A stretch of 64,000 bases of DNA from Chryseobacterium ureilyticum (GCF_900156735.1 NZ_FTOL01000014.1:1-64000); one strand, 5' to 3'; shown: positions 53,371-62,508, numbered from the stretch's first letter. Numbers and translations are program-made. Notes: a model not told the origin generated them from the sequence alone.

Positions 53371-55731
53371 TTACTTAAATAAATATCTGAATTTTACATA
53401 GAAAGCACGTCCCTGCTTCTGAAGTCTGAAATTGTCATATGCCAGCGCATCAGTAAGATTGGTTACATCAAATGCTACGTTGTATCTTCCGTTCTTCATG
53501 GAATAACTTATTCCTATATTGTGAAGGGTTTGTCTTGGGATAATCGGAATATTTCGTGGATTTCCATAGGATTTCCAGTTTTTATAGAACCATTCCGTCA
53601 TCTGTAGTCCGTAGTAAAGTTCTACACGGCTGTCTTTCTGAAACCAGTCATCTTTACCTATGCTTACATTCACGTTTCCAAACAGCCAAGGTTGGTTCGG
53701 AACATCTTTTTTGTATGTTGCAGAAATAACATCCTCACTTTTATTGGCAAATTTTGTATTATCTGAAGCTCTATTATAGCTCACATTCATTAATACATTC
53801 AGGAGTCTTTTATATTGATAACTCAATTCTCCTTCCAGCCCGCGGGTTAAGATATTAGAAAGGTTTTCATATTTAAAAGTACTGTTGTACAAATTAGGAA
53901 CAGTATAAATAAAATCCTTTGTATCACGGATATATCCGGCACCTTCTATACGGAAAGCATGTGCTCCCCAATGATGATTGTAATAGAAACCTGCGTTTAC
54001 ATTATTACTTGTTTCAGGCTTCAGATTCATATTACTGGTAACAGCAACACCATCTCCGAAGATTTCCTGAGGTTCCACCAAACGATAAGAACGTTCAAAT
54101 GATCCTTTAAGTCCAAAATCTCTCGTAATCTTTACAGTGGTAGCGAAACCATATCCCCAGTTGCTAAAATCATCTTTTGTAGGGTTATCAGTTCTGGTTA
54201 CCGGATCGAAAACCATTTTCTGAAGTCCTACATGATAATATTTAGCAAAGAAGACATTCGTCCAGTGTCTGTTGAAAAAATCCTGCTGATAAGCCATAGA
54301 CAAAATCTGCTTGGTCATTTTTGCCGGATCAACATCACTTTTCTCTTCTTCCAGTTTATTGTATGTCGTATTTTTAAGATAATCAAATACATAGTTGAAA
54401 ATCAATTTATGGTTTTCAACTATTTTGTAAGTAGTTCCCAATTGTGAATAAAAACGGTCTTCATGCTGCATAATAATACTTCTGCCTCCTTTTTCGCTTG
54501 AAGCGGAAGGTTCAAAAGTACCATCCCAGCTGTATTTACGCATAAGAGTATCAGTGGCTTTCTGAACACTCTTAGAAAAACCTGCATACACATTCACATC
54601 CAGATGATCATTGAAAAGGTTTGCTTTCTTATATTTTAGAAAGTAGTTGCTTGCTTCCCCGTTTTGCTTTACTCCACCATACACTACATCCTGATTGGAA
54701 CCAGTCTGGATCTGCTTATCAAAAACAGATTGCGAAGCTCCCACAAAGAAAGAATCTGCCCAGCTTTTGTTTTCAAGCCCAAATTCAGCCATACCGAAGA
54801 CTGATTGGTACCTGTCATTAAAACGTTTTACATTTCTCAGTTCATATTCATTTTTAGCCCCATTCCAGATTTTCATATCTTTCATCAGATAATTGTTATC
54901 CGAGTGGTTATAAAAACTATTGATACGAAGGATAATCCCCGTTTTTTCATCTTTGAACTGCCCATTAAGATTAATACGCTGTGTATTAAATGATCCTAAA
55001 CTTATTCCGGCATCCAGATAATTTTTGCTACTATTCGGAGTGATGATATTCACAGCCCCCCCCATCGCATCAGTACTTAGATGAATAGGAACAACGCCTT
55101 TATAAATCTCTACACGATCTGCCATGTTTACAGGCAATGTACTCAGATCTACTCCTTTTCCCAGCATTTCCAATGGAACTCCATCTATGAAGAATTTCAC
55201 TGCTTTACCGGACATTCCGTTGATAGAGAAGTTATAATCTGAACCTACTCCACCTTGTTGGCGAACTTTAATCCCAGTTGTTCTGTTCAAAACCTGATTA
55301 AGATCTGCTGTAGTATTTGCCAGTTTTGCCACATCAATAGCATTAACAGTAAAAGCACCGTCCTGCAGTGCTTTCACCTTACCTTTTCCGTGTACTATAA
55401 TTTCATCTACAGCTCCTCGATCCTCAACCAGTTGAATACTTACTAGAGACCATTCGCTACTGAAGTTCATTTTCTTTTTGAACTTTTTGTAACCACCCAG
55501 ACTGAAAACTAAAGTAGCCTCTCCTTTCTTGTAATTGATTTTAAAATTTCCGTTTTGATCGGTTTGGGCTTTAATTTTTGTATCTTCCACAAAAATATTT
55601 ACTCCATTTAATCCCTGTTTTTTGTCATCCTGTACAACTCCCTGAACCGTAAAATCGGTATTCTGTGCTTGAATAAGGGAAATTGAAAGCGTAAAAATGA
55701 GAAAGATAAAAAGACGTTGATACAATTTCAT
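53371..55731 (-). CDS. TonB-dependent receptor with carboxypeptidase-like N-terminal domain (siderophore type)
   Basis: The 786-residue protein has a signal peptide (1-22), a CarboxypepD_reg-like domain (about 25-110: GVVQDDKKQGLNGVNIFV), a plug with INGMSGKAVKFFIDGVPLE and VEIYKGVVPIHLSTDAMGG, and a 22-strand-type barrel ending in Phe-Lys (FYVKFRYLFK). The length and domain order match Bacteroidota siderophore receptors (FecA/XusA-like). It is followed by a DUF4374 lipoprotein gene and controlled by a promoter overlapped by a Fur-like palindrome. Confidence 0.87.
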   Translation of the reverse strand: MKLYQRLFIFLIFTLSISLIQAQNTDFTVQGVVQDDKKQGLNGVNIFVEDTKIKAQTDQNGNFKINYKKGEATLVFSLGGYKKFKKKMNFSSEWSLVSIQLVEDRGAVDEIIVHGKGKVKALQDGAFTVNAIDVAKLANTTADLNQVLNRTTGIKVRQQGGVGSDYNFSINGMSGKAVKFFIDGVPLEMLGKGVDLSTLPVNMADRVEIYKGVVPIHLSTDAMGGAVNIITPNSSKNYLDAGISLGSFNTQRINLNGQFKDEKTGIILRINSFYNHSDNNYLMKDMKIWNGAKNEYELRNVKRFNDRYQSVFGMAEFGLENKSWADSFFVGASQSVFDKQIQTGSNQDVVYGGVKQNGEASNYFLKYKKANLFNDHLDVNVYAGFSKSVQKATDTLMRKYSWDGTFEPSASSEKGGRSIIMQHEDRFYSQLGTTYKIVENHKLIFNYVFDYLKNTTYNKLEEEKSDVDPAKMTKQILSMAYQQDFFNRHWTNVFFAKYYHVGLQKMVFDPVTRTDNPTKDDFSNWGYGFATTVKITRDFGLKGSFERSYRLVEPQEIFGDGVAVTSNMNLKPETSNNVNAGFYYNHHWGAHAFRIEGAGYIRDTKDFIYTVPNLYNSTFKYENLSNILTRGLEGELSYQYKRLLNVLMNVSYNRASDNTKFANKSEDVISATYKKDVPNQPWLFGNVNVSIGKDDWFQKDSRVELYYGLQMTEWFYKNWKSYGNPRNIPIIPRQTLHNIGISYSMKNGRYNVAFDVTNLTDALAYDNFRLQKQGRAFYVKFRYLFK

Positions 55732-55752
55732 TATTTATAATTATTATAAATA
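55732..55752 (-). promoter_or_regulatory. Perfect 21-bp Fur-like palindrome before the siderophore receptor
   Basis: TATTTATAAT, a central T, then ATTATAAATA is perfectly palindromic. The inner TTATAAT-T-ATTATAA matches the Fur 7-1-7 box (TGATAAT-N-ATTATCA) in all but the two G/C positions. It lies between the -7 box and the start codon, over the probable transcript start. Confidence 0.55.
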
Positions 55753-55753
55753 G

Positions 55754-55784
55754 CAAAATTAAACGTTACTAATGAATCCTCAAA
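55754..55784 (-). promoter_or_regulatory. Promoter of the siderophore-receptor operon
   Basis: On the minus strand TTTG (plus 55781-55784), a 19-nt spacer after its TTG and TAATTTTG (55754-55761) match the Bacteroidota consensus fully. Transcription should begin near 55748, inside the palindrome. Confidence 0.7.
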
Positions 55785-56094
55785 GGAAAAGACTTTATTA
55801 TTTTTAATCATTCTAATTAGTTTTAATGCTAATTAACAAACTTTTGCTAAATAAATTTGTAAAACACTCAAATTCAACCACAAATAGATAAATAAAAGTT
55901 TATTATATTTTACAAGTATGAAATAAGTCATATTTAAAATGACACTTAATTTAATAAATATCAATCAATTTTTATGGCATTTTAGTAAAATAACAAGCCA
56001 AAATAAATTAAATAAATCTATCTTAACTCAACTTTTCTTAATATTATACTCTGGAATTTATAATCTATTTTTTTTTAACTGATAACCTCCTGTC
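55785..56094. other. AT-rich intergenic sequence
   Basis: This stretch between the promoter at 55754-55784 and the small membrane gene shows a TAAATTTG element on the plus strand near 55852 but no gene, terminator or repeat that I can defend. Confidence 0.4.
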
Positions 56095-56403
56095 TTGCCA
56101 ATAGTATCTTTTATATTGCGAATTATCAAAAATTATAAACATCTTCTGATAAGATTTATCAGTCTTGCGATCCCCTATTTCTTGTGGTTTGCCATGTTTG
56201 CAGAAGCCGGATATAAGCGTCAGACCTATGATCTTGATATGTTTCCTCTTGATCTTTTTTTCTTATTAGCTGGATTAATAGGTCTTGAAACTTTTTATCT
56301 GATCTACAGGAAACAAAAAAAACAATATGTAATGAACATACTGCTTTTGATTTTCTTTACGGTTCTGTATTTTGTATTACCTCATCGGGATAATTTCAAT
56401 TAA
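56095..56403 (+). CDS. Small hypothetical membrane protein
   Basis: A 102-residue protein with three hydrophobic segments (about 18-36, 48-68, 78-96) separated by short charged loops. The only available start for the full frame is TTG at 56095; the next ATG is inside the first helix. It is convergent with a secreted-protein gene. No family was recognised, and without an ATG the gene is less certain. Confidence 0.5.
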   Translation: MPIVSFILRIIKNYKHLLIRFISLAIPYFLWFAMFAEAGYKRQTYDLDMFPLDLFFLLAGLIGLETFYLIYRKQKKQYVMNILLLIFFTVLYFVLPHRDNFN

Positions 56404-56436
56404 GACGAGCATGAATACAAGGTATTCAGATTCTGT

Positions 56437-56925
56437 TTAAGGTATTGTTTCTACTCCTGATAATTTGAAATTTCCTTTTTCCTCTTTCAGCCAGAAAACA
56501 AACTGTGCTCCTTCATGTCCATCACCGAATTCGTTAGGACGATTAATTGTGTACAGTACAATATAATCTCTGTCACCAAATCCGGGATCTGATCCGTCTG
56601 AGGAGAATTTTGTTTCATTACGTTTAAGCCTTTCCAAAAGTTCTTTATTGAAAATAGTACTGACGTGTTTATTATAAAATATGTTCTTATTTACAAAAGC
56701 ATTTTTATAGGATGCTGTTTCAAAACAAAGACTACAATAGACTTTTTTGGTAGTCAATGGTTCCAGTGCTTTATAGTTCTTTTCTGTAATCAGATTGATG
56801 ATCTGTTGGGTAAATACCTCAGCCTTAGCTTGTAGCGGCTTTTGGTCCTCTCCTGATTTTTGCCCGTAGCAAATGAGTTGTAATCCCAATACAAAAAGTA
56901 TTGACAGGTATTGTGTTAATTTCAT
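56437..56925 (-). CDS. Hypothetical secreted protein
   Basis: The 162-residue protein has a signal peptide (1-21, ending CYGQ) and a helical plus beta domain with a Cys pair in VYCSLCFETA (CxxC, possibly redox or metal). No known family was recognised. It lies 30 bp downstream of a lipoprotein gene on the same strand, probably one transcript. Confidence 0.6.
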   Translation of the reverse strand: MKLTQYLSILFVLGLQLICYGQKSGEDQKPLQAKAEVFTQQIINLITEKNYKALEPLTTKKVYCSLCFETASYKNAFVNKNIFYNKHVSTIFNKELLERLKRNETKFSSDGSDPGFGDRDYIVLYTINRPNEFGDGHEGAQFVFWLKEEKGNFKLSGVETIP

Positions 56926-56955
56926 TTTAATAATTTTGTGATTGTGTATTTTAAA

Positions 56956-57624
56956 TTAGCAGGGAAACCACCAGTGAATAGATTGTACCCTGTTGTTCTT
57001 AAAGTATATATTGATATGCCCGTCAGAAATATTCTCCTTATCTTCCCTCAGTCTGATCAACTGTACTTTTCCTCTTCCGGGAGAATCCAGCTCAGAAATA
57101 TTTTTTACGGAATTTGGAAATATTTTTTTAATATCATCAATGGTAGAGCTTCCATCTATTTTTATCCCTTTATACAAGATATAATTTCCGTTGAGAAACC
57201 AAAATTCATTCACTCCTACTTTCTGTTCAGTATTTTCAAAGCATGATTCATTTTTATATAAGTATTTATCATTCTTCCCATCACCAGTATCTTCGAAGAT
57301 GTAAGTACAAGGCTGAGTTTCTGACATTAGTTTTGTACTGTCTGCCTTTCCGAATACTTTTTCAAAATCTTTCAGTTCAAAAATTCTTTTTAGTTTTCCG
57401 TTAAACAATATGTCTTTTTCCAGCATGACCTCATCCTGTCCGTCATCTTCCAGTGTTTCATTTTTCACTTCTGCAGGCTGAGTAACATTCAGGCTTACTG
57501 AATCGGACTGAGTTTTCTGATCACTGGTTCCGTTGATAGATTTCGGTTCTTCTTTGATTTCTTTTTTGTCTTCTTTACAGGAATAAAGGGAAATTGCGAG
57601 TAATAAAATTGAAAAATACTTCAT
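56956..57624 (-). CDS. Hypothetical lipoprotein
   Basis: The 222-residue protein has a lipoprotein signal ending LYSC (Cys16), an acidic and Ser-rich linker (17-70), then a beta-rich domain. The segment IDGSSTIDDIKKIFPNSVKN resembles periplasmic domains that detect surface stress in other lipoproteins, but no specific family is claimed. It precedes a secreted-protein gene on the same strand. Confidence 0.6.
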   Translation of the reverse strand: MKYFSILLLAISLYSCKEDKKEIKEEPKSINGTSDQKTQSDSVSLNVTQPAEVKNETLEDDGQDEVMLEKDILFNGKLKRIFELKDFEKVFGKADSTKLMSETQPCTYIFEDTGDGKNDKYLYKNESCFENTEQKVGVNEFWFLNGNYILYKGIKIDGSSTIDDIKKIFPNSVKNISELDSPGRGKVQLIRLREDKENISDGHINIYFKNNRVQSIHWWFPC

Positions 57625-57887
57625 AGTTTAGTTTTGATTCATTGCATTAAAACCGGAATTCTGATAAAAAAGTAAACACCTACAACATTTTCAATCCTTA
57701 CAACCGGAGATATTTTATAAAAACGAAAATACAAAAAACCATGTATTAAAGTACTTCTAAGTTGAATATTAACTTTTATTATAAAAAATTAGAAAACGAA
57801 TTTTTATTTTTTACTGTTGTTTTTTTATTTTGTATTTTTAATACCTATCCTATGATGAAAAAACTTACTCACTAATAATCATGTAAT

Positions 57888-58382
57888 ATGCCCAATATTC
57901 ATCACTTTATTCTCATTGGTTCATCAAAAGAAAAGGTTTTTGATGCCCTCAGTAGTCAATCCGGATTATCTGCATGGTGGACTTCTCATACCAAAACCAA
58001 TTCAGAACCGGGCAGCATTGCCAGATTTTCCTTTGGTCCTGAGTACTTTAAAGATATGAAAATTACTAAGCTTAGACCTTTTGAAGAAGTTCAGTGGCAT
58101 TGTATTGCCGGAGCACAAGAGTGGATTGGGACGACTATTACTTTTCAGCTTATATCGGGAAACAAAGAAGTTTTACGAAAAATACATCCTGAAATCGAAG
58201 GACAGATTGAGCAATTAGTCTATGATAGCGGTACATTACTGATGTTTCATCATGAAGGCTGGAGTTCCTATTCTCCAATGTTTGCCGAATGTAATTATAC
58301 CTGGGGACAATTTCTGAGAAGTTTAAAATTACTTTGTGAAACCGGAAAAGGTAAGCCCTGGCCTCATCAACACAGAATCTGA
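57888..58382 (+). CDS. START-like AHSA1/SRPBCC family protein
   Basis: The 164-residue protein fits the SRPBCC fold: an N-terminal strand with HHFILIGSSKEKVFDALSSQSGLSAWWTS, strands through ARFSFGPEYFKDMKITKLRPFEEVQWHC, and a long C-terminal helix WGQFLRSLKLLCETGKG. AHSA1-type members bind hydrophobic ligands or Hsp90. Bacterial homologues often accompany regulators. No signal peptide is present. Confidence 0.8.
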   Translation: MPNIHHFILIGSSKEKVFDALSSQSGLSAWWTSHTKTNSEPGSIARFSFGPEYFKDMKITKLRPFEEVQWHCIAGAQEWIGTTITFQLISGNKEVLRKIHPEIEGQIEQLVYDSGTLLMFHHEGWSSYSPMFAECNYTWGQFLRSLKLLCETGKGKPWPHQHRI

Positions 58383-58440
58383 GTTATAGATAGATTTTTA
58401 AATATAAAGTCAGAAAACAATTCATTGGCTGTTTCGTTTC

Positions 58441-58557
58441 CTAACGCAGATTATTATTCTCTTTATAAATTGAATTATCAGTTTCTTTAAGAAAATCCTG
58501 ATAACTAAAGCTTGTAGACTTGTGCTTACGATACTCAAAATAGTCTTTAATATCTAC
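58441..58557 (-). pseudogene. Open-frame segment fused out of frame to the DUF3291 gene
   Basis: Just past the DUF3291 stop, 38 further codons remain open in the -1 frame (VDIKDYFEYRKHKSTSFS, then QDFLKETDNSIYKENNNLR) and end at a TAG. The composition is protein-like. Adding one base to the A5 run at 58572-58576 would join them to the DUF3291 coding frame. This may be a frameshift, a sequencing error or chance. Confidence 0.3.
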
Positions 58558-59003
58558 ATTTCCGGGTGCTGAAAAACTGTCTGAAAATTGAAAGCAAATT
58601 CTGAGGGACCGTTTTTCTGAAGATATTCTAACCGTTCCAATGCTTCTTCTACAGTAGGATATTCATTGTCTTTTATCCACCAAAGTACGTAATAAGCTTT
58701 CCCATATTTTTGAAACCATTCTTTTCTTCGACGTATAAAATCAACGTGAAATGTTTTATAGGTAAAATACTCCAATGATTCTTTATTTTTCCAAACTGAA
58801 AGATTGATGATCACCTGCTCATCATTAAACGGATTAAAACTTGCTGCATTATCCTCTTCATCCTTTAATCTCCAGATAAATCCTTCACTTTCTTCTGCTA
58901 ATTGATTTACAGCATCAAAATGGTCAGAAAATTCTTTCATTACAGGATCTTCAATGTTTACTCCAATCATCCTCGCTACATTGATTTGTGCTAATTGATA
59001 CAT
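58554..59003 (-). CDS. DUF3291 domain protein (antibiotic-monooxygenase-like fold)
   Basis: Starting at the ATG at 59003 (149 residues; a longer frame to 59063 is less likely) it matches DUF3291: YQLAQINVARMIGVNIEDPVMKEF, then GFIWRLKDEED and HVDFIRRRKEWF, with the typical WWIKDNEYPTVEEA segment. The fold is a dimeric alpha+beta barrel resembling antibiotic-biosynthesis monooxygenases. It is divergent from an HxlR regulator 93 bp away, which probably controls it. A frame change just before the stop may have removed a C-terminal extension. Confidence 0.8.
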   Translation of the reverse strand: MYQLAQINVARMIGVNIEDPVMKEFSDHFDAVNQLAEESEGFIWRLKDEEDNAASFNPFNDEQVIINLSVWKNKESLEYFTYKTFHVDFIRRRKEWFQKYGKAYYVLWWIKDNEYPTVEEALERLEYLQKNGPSEFAFNFQTVFQHPEM

Positions 59004-59096
59004 TTTATTATTTATTGTTTTATGTCTATTATTGTGTAAAAATAGATGCTGCGGCATTAGCATAAAATAACTATCAATTTAGATACTATAAAAAAG

Positions 59097-59459
59097 ATGG
59101 AAAAAGAATGTGAAACTTCGTATATCAATATTGGAGAAAAATCTTATCCATGCGCGGTAAGCTTTGTCATGGACCTCATCGGAGGAAGATGGAAAGGTGT
59201 CATTCTCTGTCATTTAAGAAATGGTGACAAACGCTTTGGAGAATTAAAAAAAGAACTTTCTTTTATTACCGAAACCACATTAAGTCTTCAGCTAAGACAA
59301 TTGGAAAAAGATAATCTTATCACGCGAACCGTTTTCGGAACTAAACCTCCTGTGAAAGTAGTTTACAGTTTGTCTGACCTGGGATTGTCATTTATTCCTT
59401 TATTGGATAATATTAATGAATGGGGAAAAGATATTCTGGAAAAGAAAATGACATCTTAA
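59097..59459 (+). CDS. HxlR-family transcriptional regulator
   Basis: The 120-residue winged-helix protein has the HxlR hallmarks CAVSFVMDLIGGRWKGVILCHLRNGDKRFGELKK (in pieces, residues about 18-52), the recognition helix ETTLSLQLRQLEKDNLI, and the wing VVYSLSDLGLSF. Members sense aldehydes, quinones or thiols, often by a conserved N-terminal cysteine; Cys5 and Cys19 are present. Its position divergent from the DUF3291 gene suggests control of that gene. Confidence 0.88.
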   Translation: MEKECETSYINIGEKSYPCAVSFVMDLIGGRWKGVILCHLRNGDKRFGELKKELSFITETTLSLQLRQLEKDNLITRTVFGTKPPVKVVYSLSDLGLSFIPLLDNINEWGKDILEKKMTS

Positions 59460-59534
59460 AAACTGATGAAGCTTTGAACACTTTCTTTTCAACTTTTAAG
59501 ATGCCTTTTCATTTATTTCTCTTTTGAGAATTTT

Positions 59535-60086
59535 TTAATAAGCTTTATTGCCTTTAATCGTTAAAGCATGTTTTGTTTTTATTGAAGGGCAACACCTGCC
59601 ATCTTCTTCAGCATATTCCAGTCTTTCTACGATGATTTTACCGTTTTTGATGGTGTCAAAAGCAAAAAGATAATCCGGTTCGTATCCTGCAATTACTTTC
59701 ACGGTCTTTCCATCGTTCTTGTACAATGATAATCCCTGCCCTATGATCGCGTTTCCGCCTTCGGGAGCAATATTCCAATAAATTGCGATATCTTCTATCC
59801 CATCACCTGTAAAATCACCTGTATTAGGAACTTGAAGGTCAATTACTCCGTCATAGGTTTTAAGAATATTGGGTAAATAATCATCAAACTGTTTCATAGC
59901 AAGTTTTACAGCTTCGTCTTTTGAAATTCGGTTTTCTGATGATTTTGCTTCTTCTGAATGCGTTTTTTGTTCCTGAGAAAGATGCTTTCCTTCTTTCAGT
60001 TCATCATTTTTATTTCCTTTACGTTCTGATTTATTGCAAGCTGTCAAAATTACTGTAAGACATAGGAAGCCGATAATTTTTTTCAT
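59535..60086 (-). CDS. Hypothetical lipoprotein with FG-GAP-like segment
   Basis: The 183-residue protein has a lipoprotein signal ending LTAC (Cys17), a charged linker, and the segment GDFTGDGIEDIAIYW, reminiscent of one FG-GAP/calcium-loop repeat. It ends with a Cys pair (GRCCPSIKT). No family function is assigned. It is a single gene. Confidence 0.6.
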   Translation of the reverse strand: MKKIIGFLCLTVILTACNKSERKGNKNDELKEGKHLSQEQKTHSEEAKSSENRISKDEAVKLAMKQFDDYLPNILKTYDGVIDLQVPNTGDFTGDGIEDIAIYWNIAPEGGNAIIGQGLSLYKNDGKTVKVIAGYEPDYLFAFDTIKNGKIIVERLEYAEEDGRCCPSIKTKHALTIKGNKAY

Positions 60087-60175
60087 ATGTTTTGTAATGA
60101 GTATTTGTTTCTGATGACGTATTGTGGATAGATTTCGGATATTATTTAGAAAATTTAAATATTACCTTTTATCTG

Positions 60176-60406
60176 TCACAAACTTAAAAAGTATAGAAGT
60201 ATAATACAAATCGGGATAACGCTCATAGCTCCGGCAATCAGAAATACATTTCTATAATAAGATTTGGCTTTGGATTGTGTTTTCCTTGCCATCAGATAAG
60301 TAACTAATGTTGCGATACCACCTCCGATGATAAAAGCCAGCACTCCAATTAAGACAATTCCCATTACAATATCCGAAGTCTGTATAAATACCTGTAAAAA
60401 ATTCAT
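60176..60406 (-). CDS. Small hypothetical membrane protein
   Basis: A 76-residue protein with two membrane helices (about 12-37 and 52-74) connected by a basic loop (MARKTQSKAKSYYRN). It is transcribed away from dnaK's terminator and shows no known family. Clean coding properties and an ATG support it. Confidence 0.5.
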   Translation of the reverse strand: MNFLQVFIQTSDIVMGIVLIGVLAFIIGGGIATLVTYLMARKTQSKAKSYYRNVFLIAGAMSVIPICIILLYFLSL

Positions 60407-60443
60407 TGTTTATTTCAATCTTGATGGATCTAAATTAAAAACA

Positions 60444-60480
60444 AAACCGGTGGTAACCAAAATTACCACCGGTTTATTTT
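60444..60480 (-). terminator. Terminator of dnaK
   Basis: AAACCGGTGGTAA (60444-60456) and TTACCACCGGTTT (60463-60475) form a perfect 13-bp stem, 35 bp past the dnaK stop on its strand. Confidence 0.9.
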
Positions 60481-60510
60481 ATAATTAAATGTTAGTGTTT
60501 CCTACATTTA

Positions 60511-62406
60511 TTATTTTACTTCTTCAAAGTCTGCATCCTGTACATCTTCACCTCCAGCGTTGTTTGCACCTGCATTTTGAGCACCTGCATCAGCACCTGG
60601 CTGTTGACCTGCTGCATATAATTCTTCAGAAGCTGCCATCCATGCTGCATCTAACGCTTCAGTTTTAGCTTTTACGTCATCAGCATTTTTAGCTTCGAAA
60701 GCAGTTTTTAATTCTGCATGAGCTGCTTCGATGGCTGCTTTTTTGTCAGCAGAAAGTTTCTCACCGAATTCTTTCAATTGCTTTTCAGTTTGGAAGATCA
60801 ATCCGTCAGCTTTGTTGAAGATTTCTACTTCTTCTTTTCTCTTAGCATCAGCTGCAGAGTTTTCCTGAGCTTCTTTCTTCATTCTTTCGATTTCTTCGTC
60901 AGAAAGACCTGAAGAAGCCTGGATTTTGATAGACTGCTCTTTACCAGTTCCTTTATCTTTAGCAGATACACTTAAGATACCGTTTGCATCAATATCGAAA
61001 GTTACTTCGATTTGAGGAACTCCTCTTGGTGCTGGTGGAATATCTGTAAGGTCGAATCTACCGATTTCTTTGTTATCGTTGAACATAGATCTTTCACCTT
61101 GTCCTACTCTGATGCTTACAGCTGGTTGGTTGTCAGAAGCTGTAGAGAATACTTCAGATTTTTTAGTTGGGATCGTAGTGTTCGCTTCAATTAATTTAGT
61201 GAATACAGAACCCATCGTTTCGATACCTAAAGAAAGTGGTGTAACGTCAAGAAGTAATACGTCTTTTACGTCTCCTGTTAATACACCTCCCTGAATAGCT
61301 GCTCCGATTGCAACAACCTCATCCGGGTTAACACCTTTAGATGGTTTTTTACCGAAGAATTTTTCTACTTCTTCCTGGATGATTGGGATTCTTGTAGAAC
61401 CACCTACCAAGATTACTTCGTCAATATCAGAAGTTGATAGACCAGCATCTTTTAATGCTTTAGCAACCGGCTCCATAGATCTTCTTACAAGATCTGCAGA
61501 TAATTGCTCGAATTTAGCTTTAGTTAAAGTCTTCACTAAGTGTTTAGGACCTGTAGCTGTAGCTGTGATATATGGTAAGTTGATCTCAGTCTGTGGAGAA
61601 GAAGATAACTCAATTTTTGCTTTTTCAGCAGCTTCTTTCAATCTTTGAAGAGCGATTGCGTCTGATTTTAAATCTACACCTTCTTCAGCTTTGAATTCGT
61701 CAGCCATCCAGTTGATGATCACATCATCAAAGTCATCACCTCCTAAGTGAGTATCACCGTTTGTAGATAATACTTCGAATACACCATCACCTAAATCAAG
61801 GATAGAGATATCGAAAGTACCACCACCAAGGTCATAAACTGCGATTTTCTGATCTTTATGGTTTTTATCAAGACCGTAAGCTAATGCTGCAGCTGTAGGC
61901 TCGTTGATAATTCTTTCTACTTTAAGACCTGCAATTTCACCAGCTTCTTTAGTAGCTTGTCTTTGCGCATCGTTGAAGTATGCAGGAACAGTGATTACCG
62001 CTCTTGTCACTTCTTGTCCAAGGTAATCTTCAGCAGTTTTCTTCATTTTCTGAAGAGTCATTGCAGAAATTTCCTGTGGAGTATATTCTCTATCGTCAAT
62101 CTTTACTTTTACTGTATCATTCGGTCCAGCTACAACTTTATAAGGTACTCTTGAGATCTCTTTTGCATCTTCTTTAAAGTGCGTTCCGATAAATCTTTTG
62201 ATAGAGTAAACAGTTTTAGTTGGGTTTGTTACAGCCTGTCTTTTTGCAGGATCTCCTACTTTTCTCTCTCCGTCTTCTGTAAATGCTACGATAGAAGGAG
62301 TCGTTCTTTTACCTTCTGCGTTAGGAATAACAACAGGGTCTTTACCCTCCATTACAGCAACACAAGAGTTGGTTGTTCCTAAGTCAATTCCAATTATTTT
62401 ACTCAT
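60511..62406 (-). CDS. dnaK: Chaperone DnaK (Hsp70)
   Basis: The 631-residue ATP-dependent chaperone has the actin-like ATPase domain (IGIDLGTTNSCVAV at the start, AVYDLGGGTFDISIL, ILVGGSTRIP), the substrate-binding domain (DVTPLSLGIETMG onward) and a C-terminal lid ending in the conserved DADFEEVK. It is the full family length. GrpE and DnaJ genes are not adjacent, as is usual in Bacteroidota. No CIRCE element was found in its 150-bp leader. Confidence 0.97.
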   Translation of the reverse strand: MSKIIGIDLGTTNSCVAVMEGKDPVVIPNAEGKRTTPSIVAFTEDGERKVGDPAKRQAVTNPTKTVYSIKRFIGTHFKEDAKEISRVPYKVVAGPNDTVKVKIDDREYTPQEISAMTLQKMKKTAEDYLGQEVTRAVITVPAYFNDAQRQATKEAGEIAGLKVERIINEPTAAALAYGLDKNHKDQKIAVYDLGGGTFDISILDLGDGVFEVLSTNGDTHLGGDDFDDVIINWMADEFKAEEGVDLKSDAIALQRLKEAAEKAKIELSSSPQTEINLPYITATATGPKHLVKTLTKAKFEQLSADLVRRSMEPVAKALKDAGLSTSDIDEVILVGGSTRIPIIQEEVEKFFGKKPSKGVNPDEVVAIGAAIQGGVLTGDVKDVLLLDVTPLSLGIETMGSVFTKLIEANTTIPTKKSEVFSTASDNQPAVSIRVGQGERSMFNDNKEIGRFDLTDIPPAPRGVPQIEVTFDIDANGILSVSAKDKGTGKEQSIKIQASSGLSDEEIERMKKEAQENSAADAKRKEEVEIFNKADGLIFQTEKQLKEFGEKLSADKKAAIEAAHAELKTAFEAKNADDVKAKTEALDAAWMAASEELYAAGQQPGADAGAQNAGANNAGGEDVQDADFEEVK

Positions 62407-62508
62407 AATATTTTTATTTTTTTCTAATTTTTATATTTAATTTACACTCACTATTTCACAATATCTGTACCATTCAAAAAATAGTGACAAAATGACACAA
62501 CAAAAATA

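Noticed and set aside
60718..62382. Several plus-strand open frames within dnaK
   Set aside because: They arise from the codon bias of a highly expressed gene on the other strand and have no domains.
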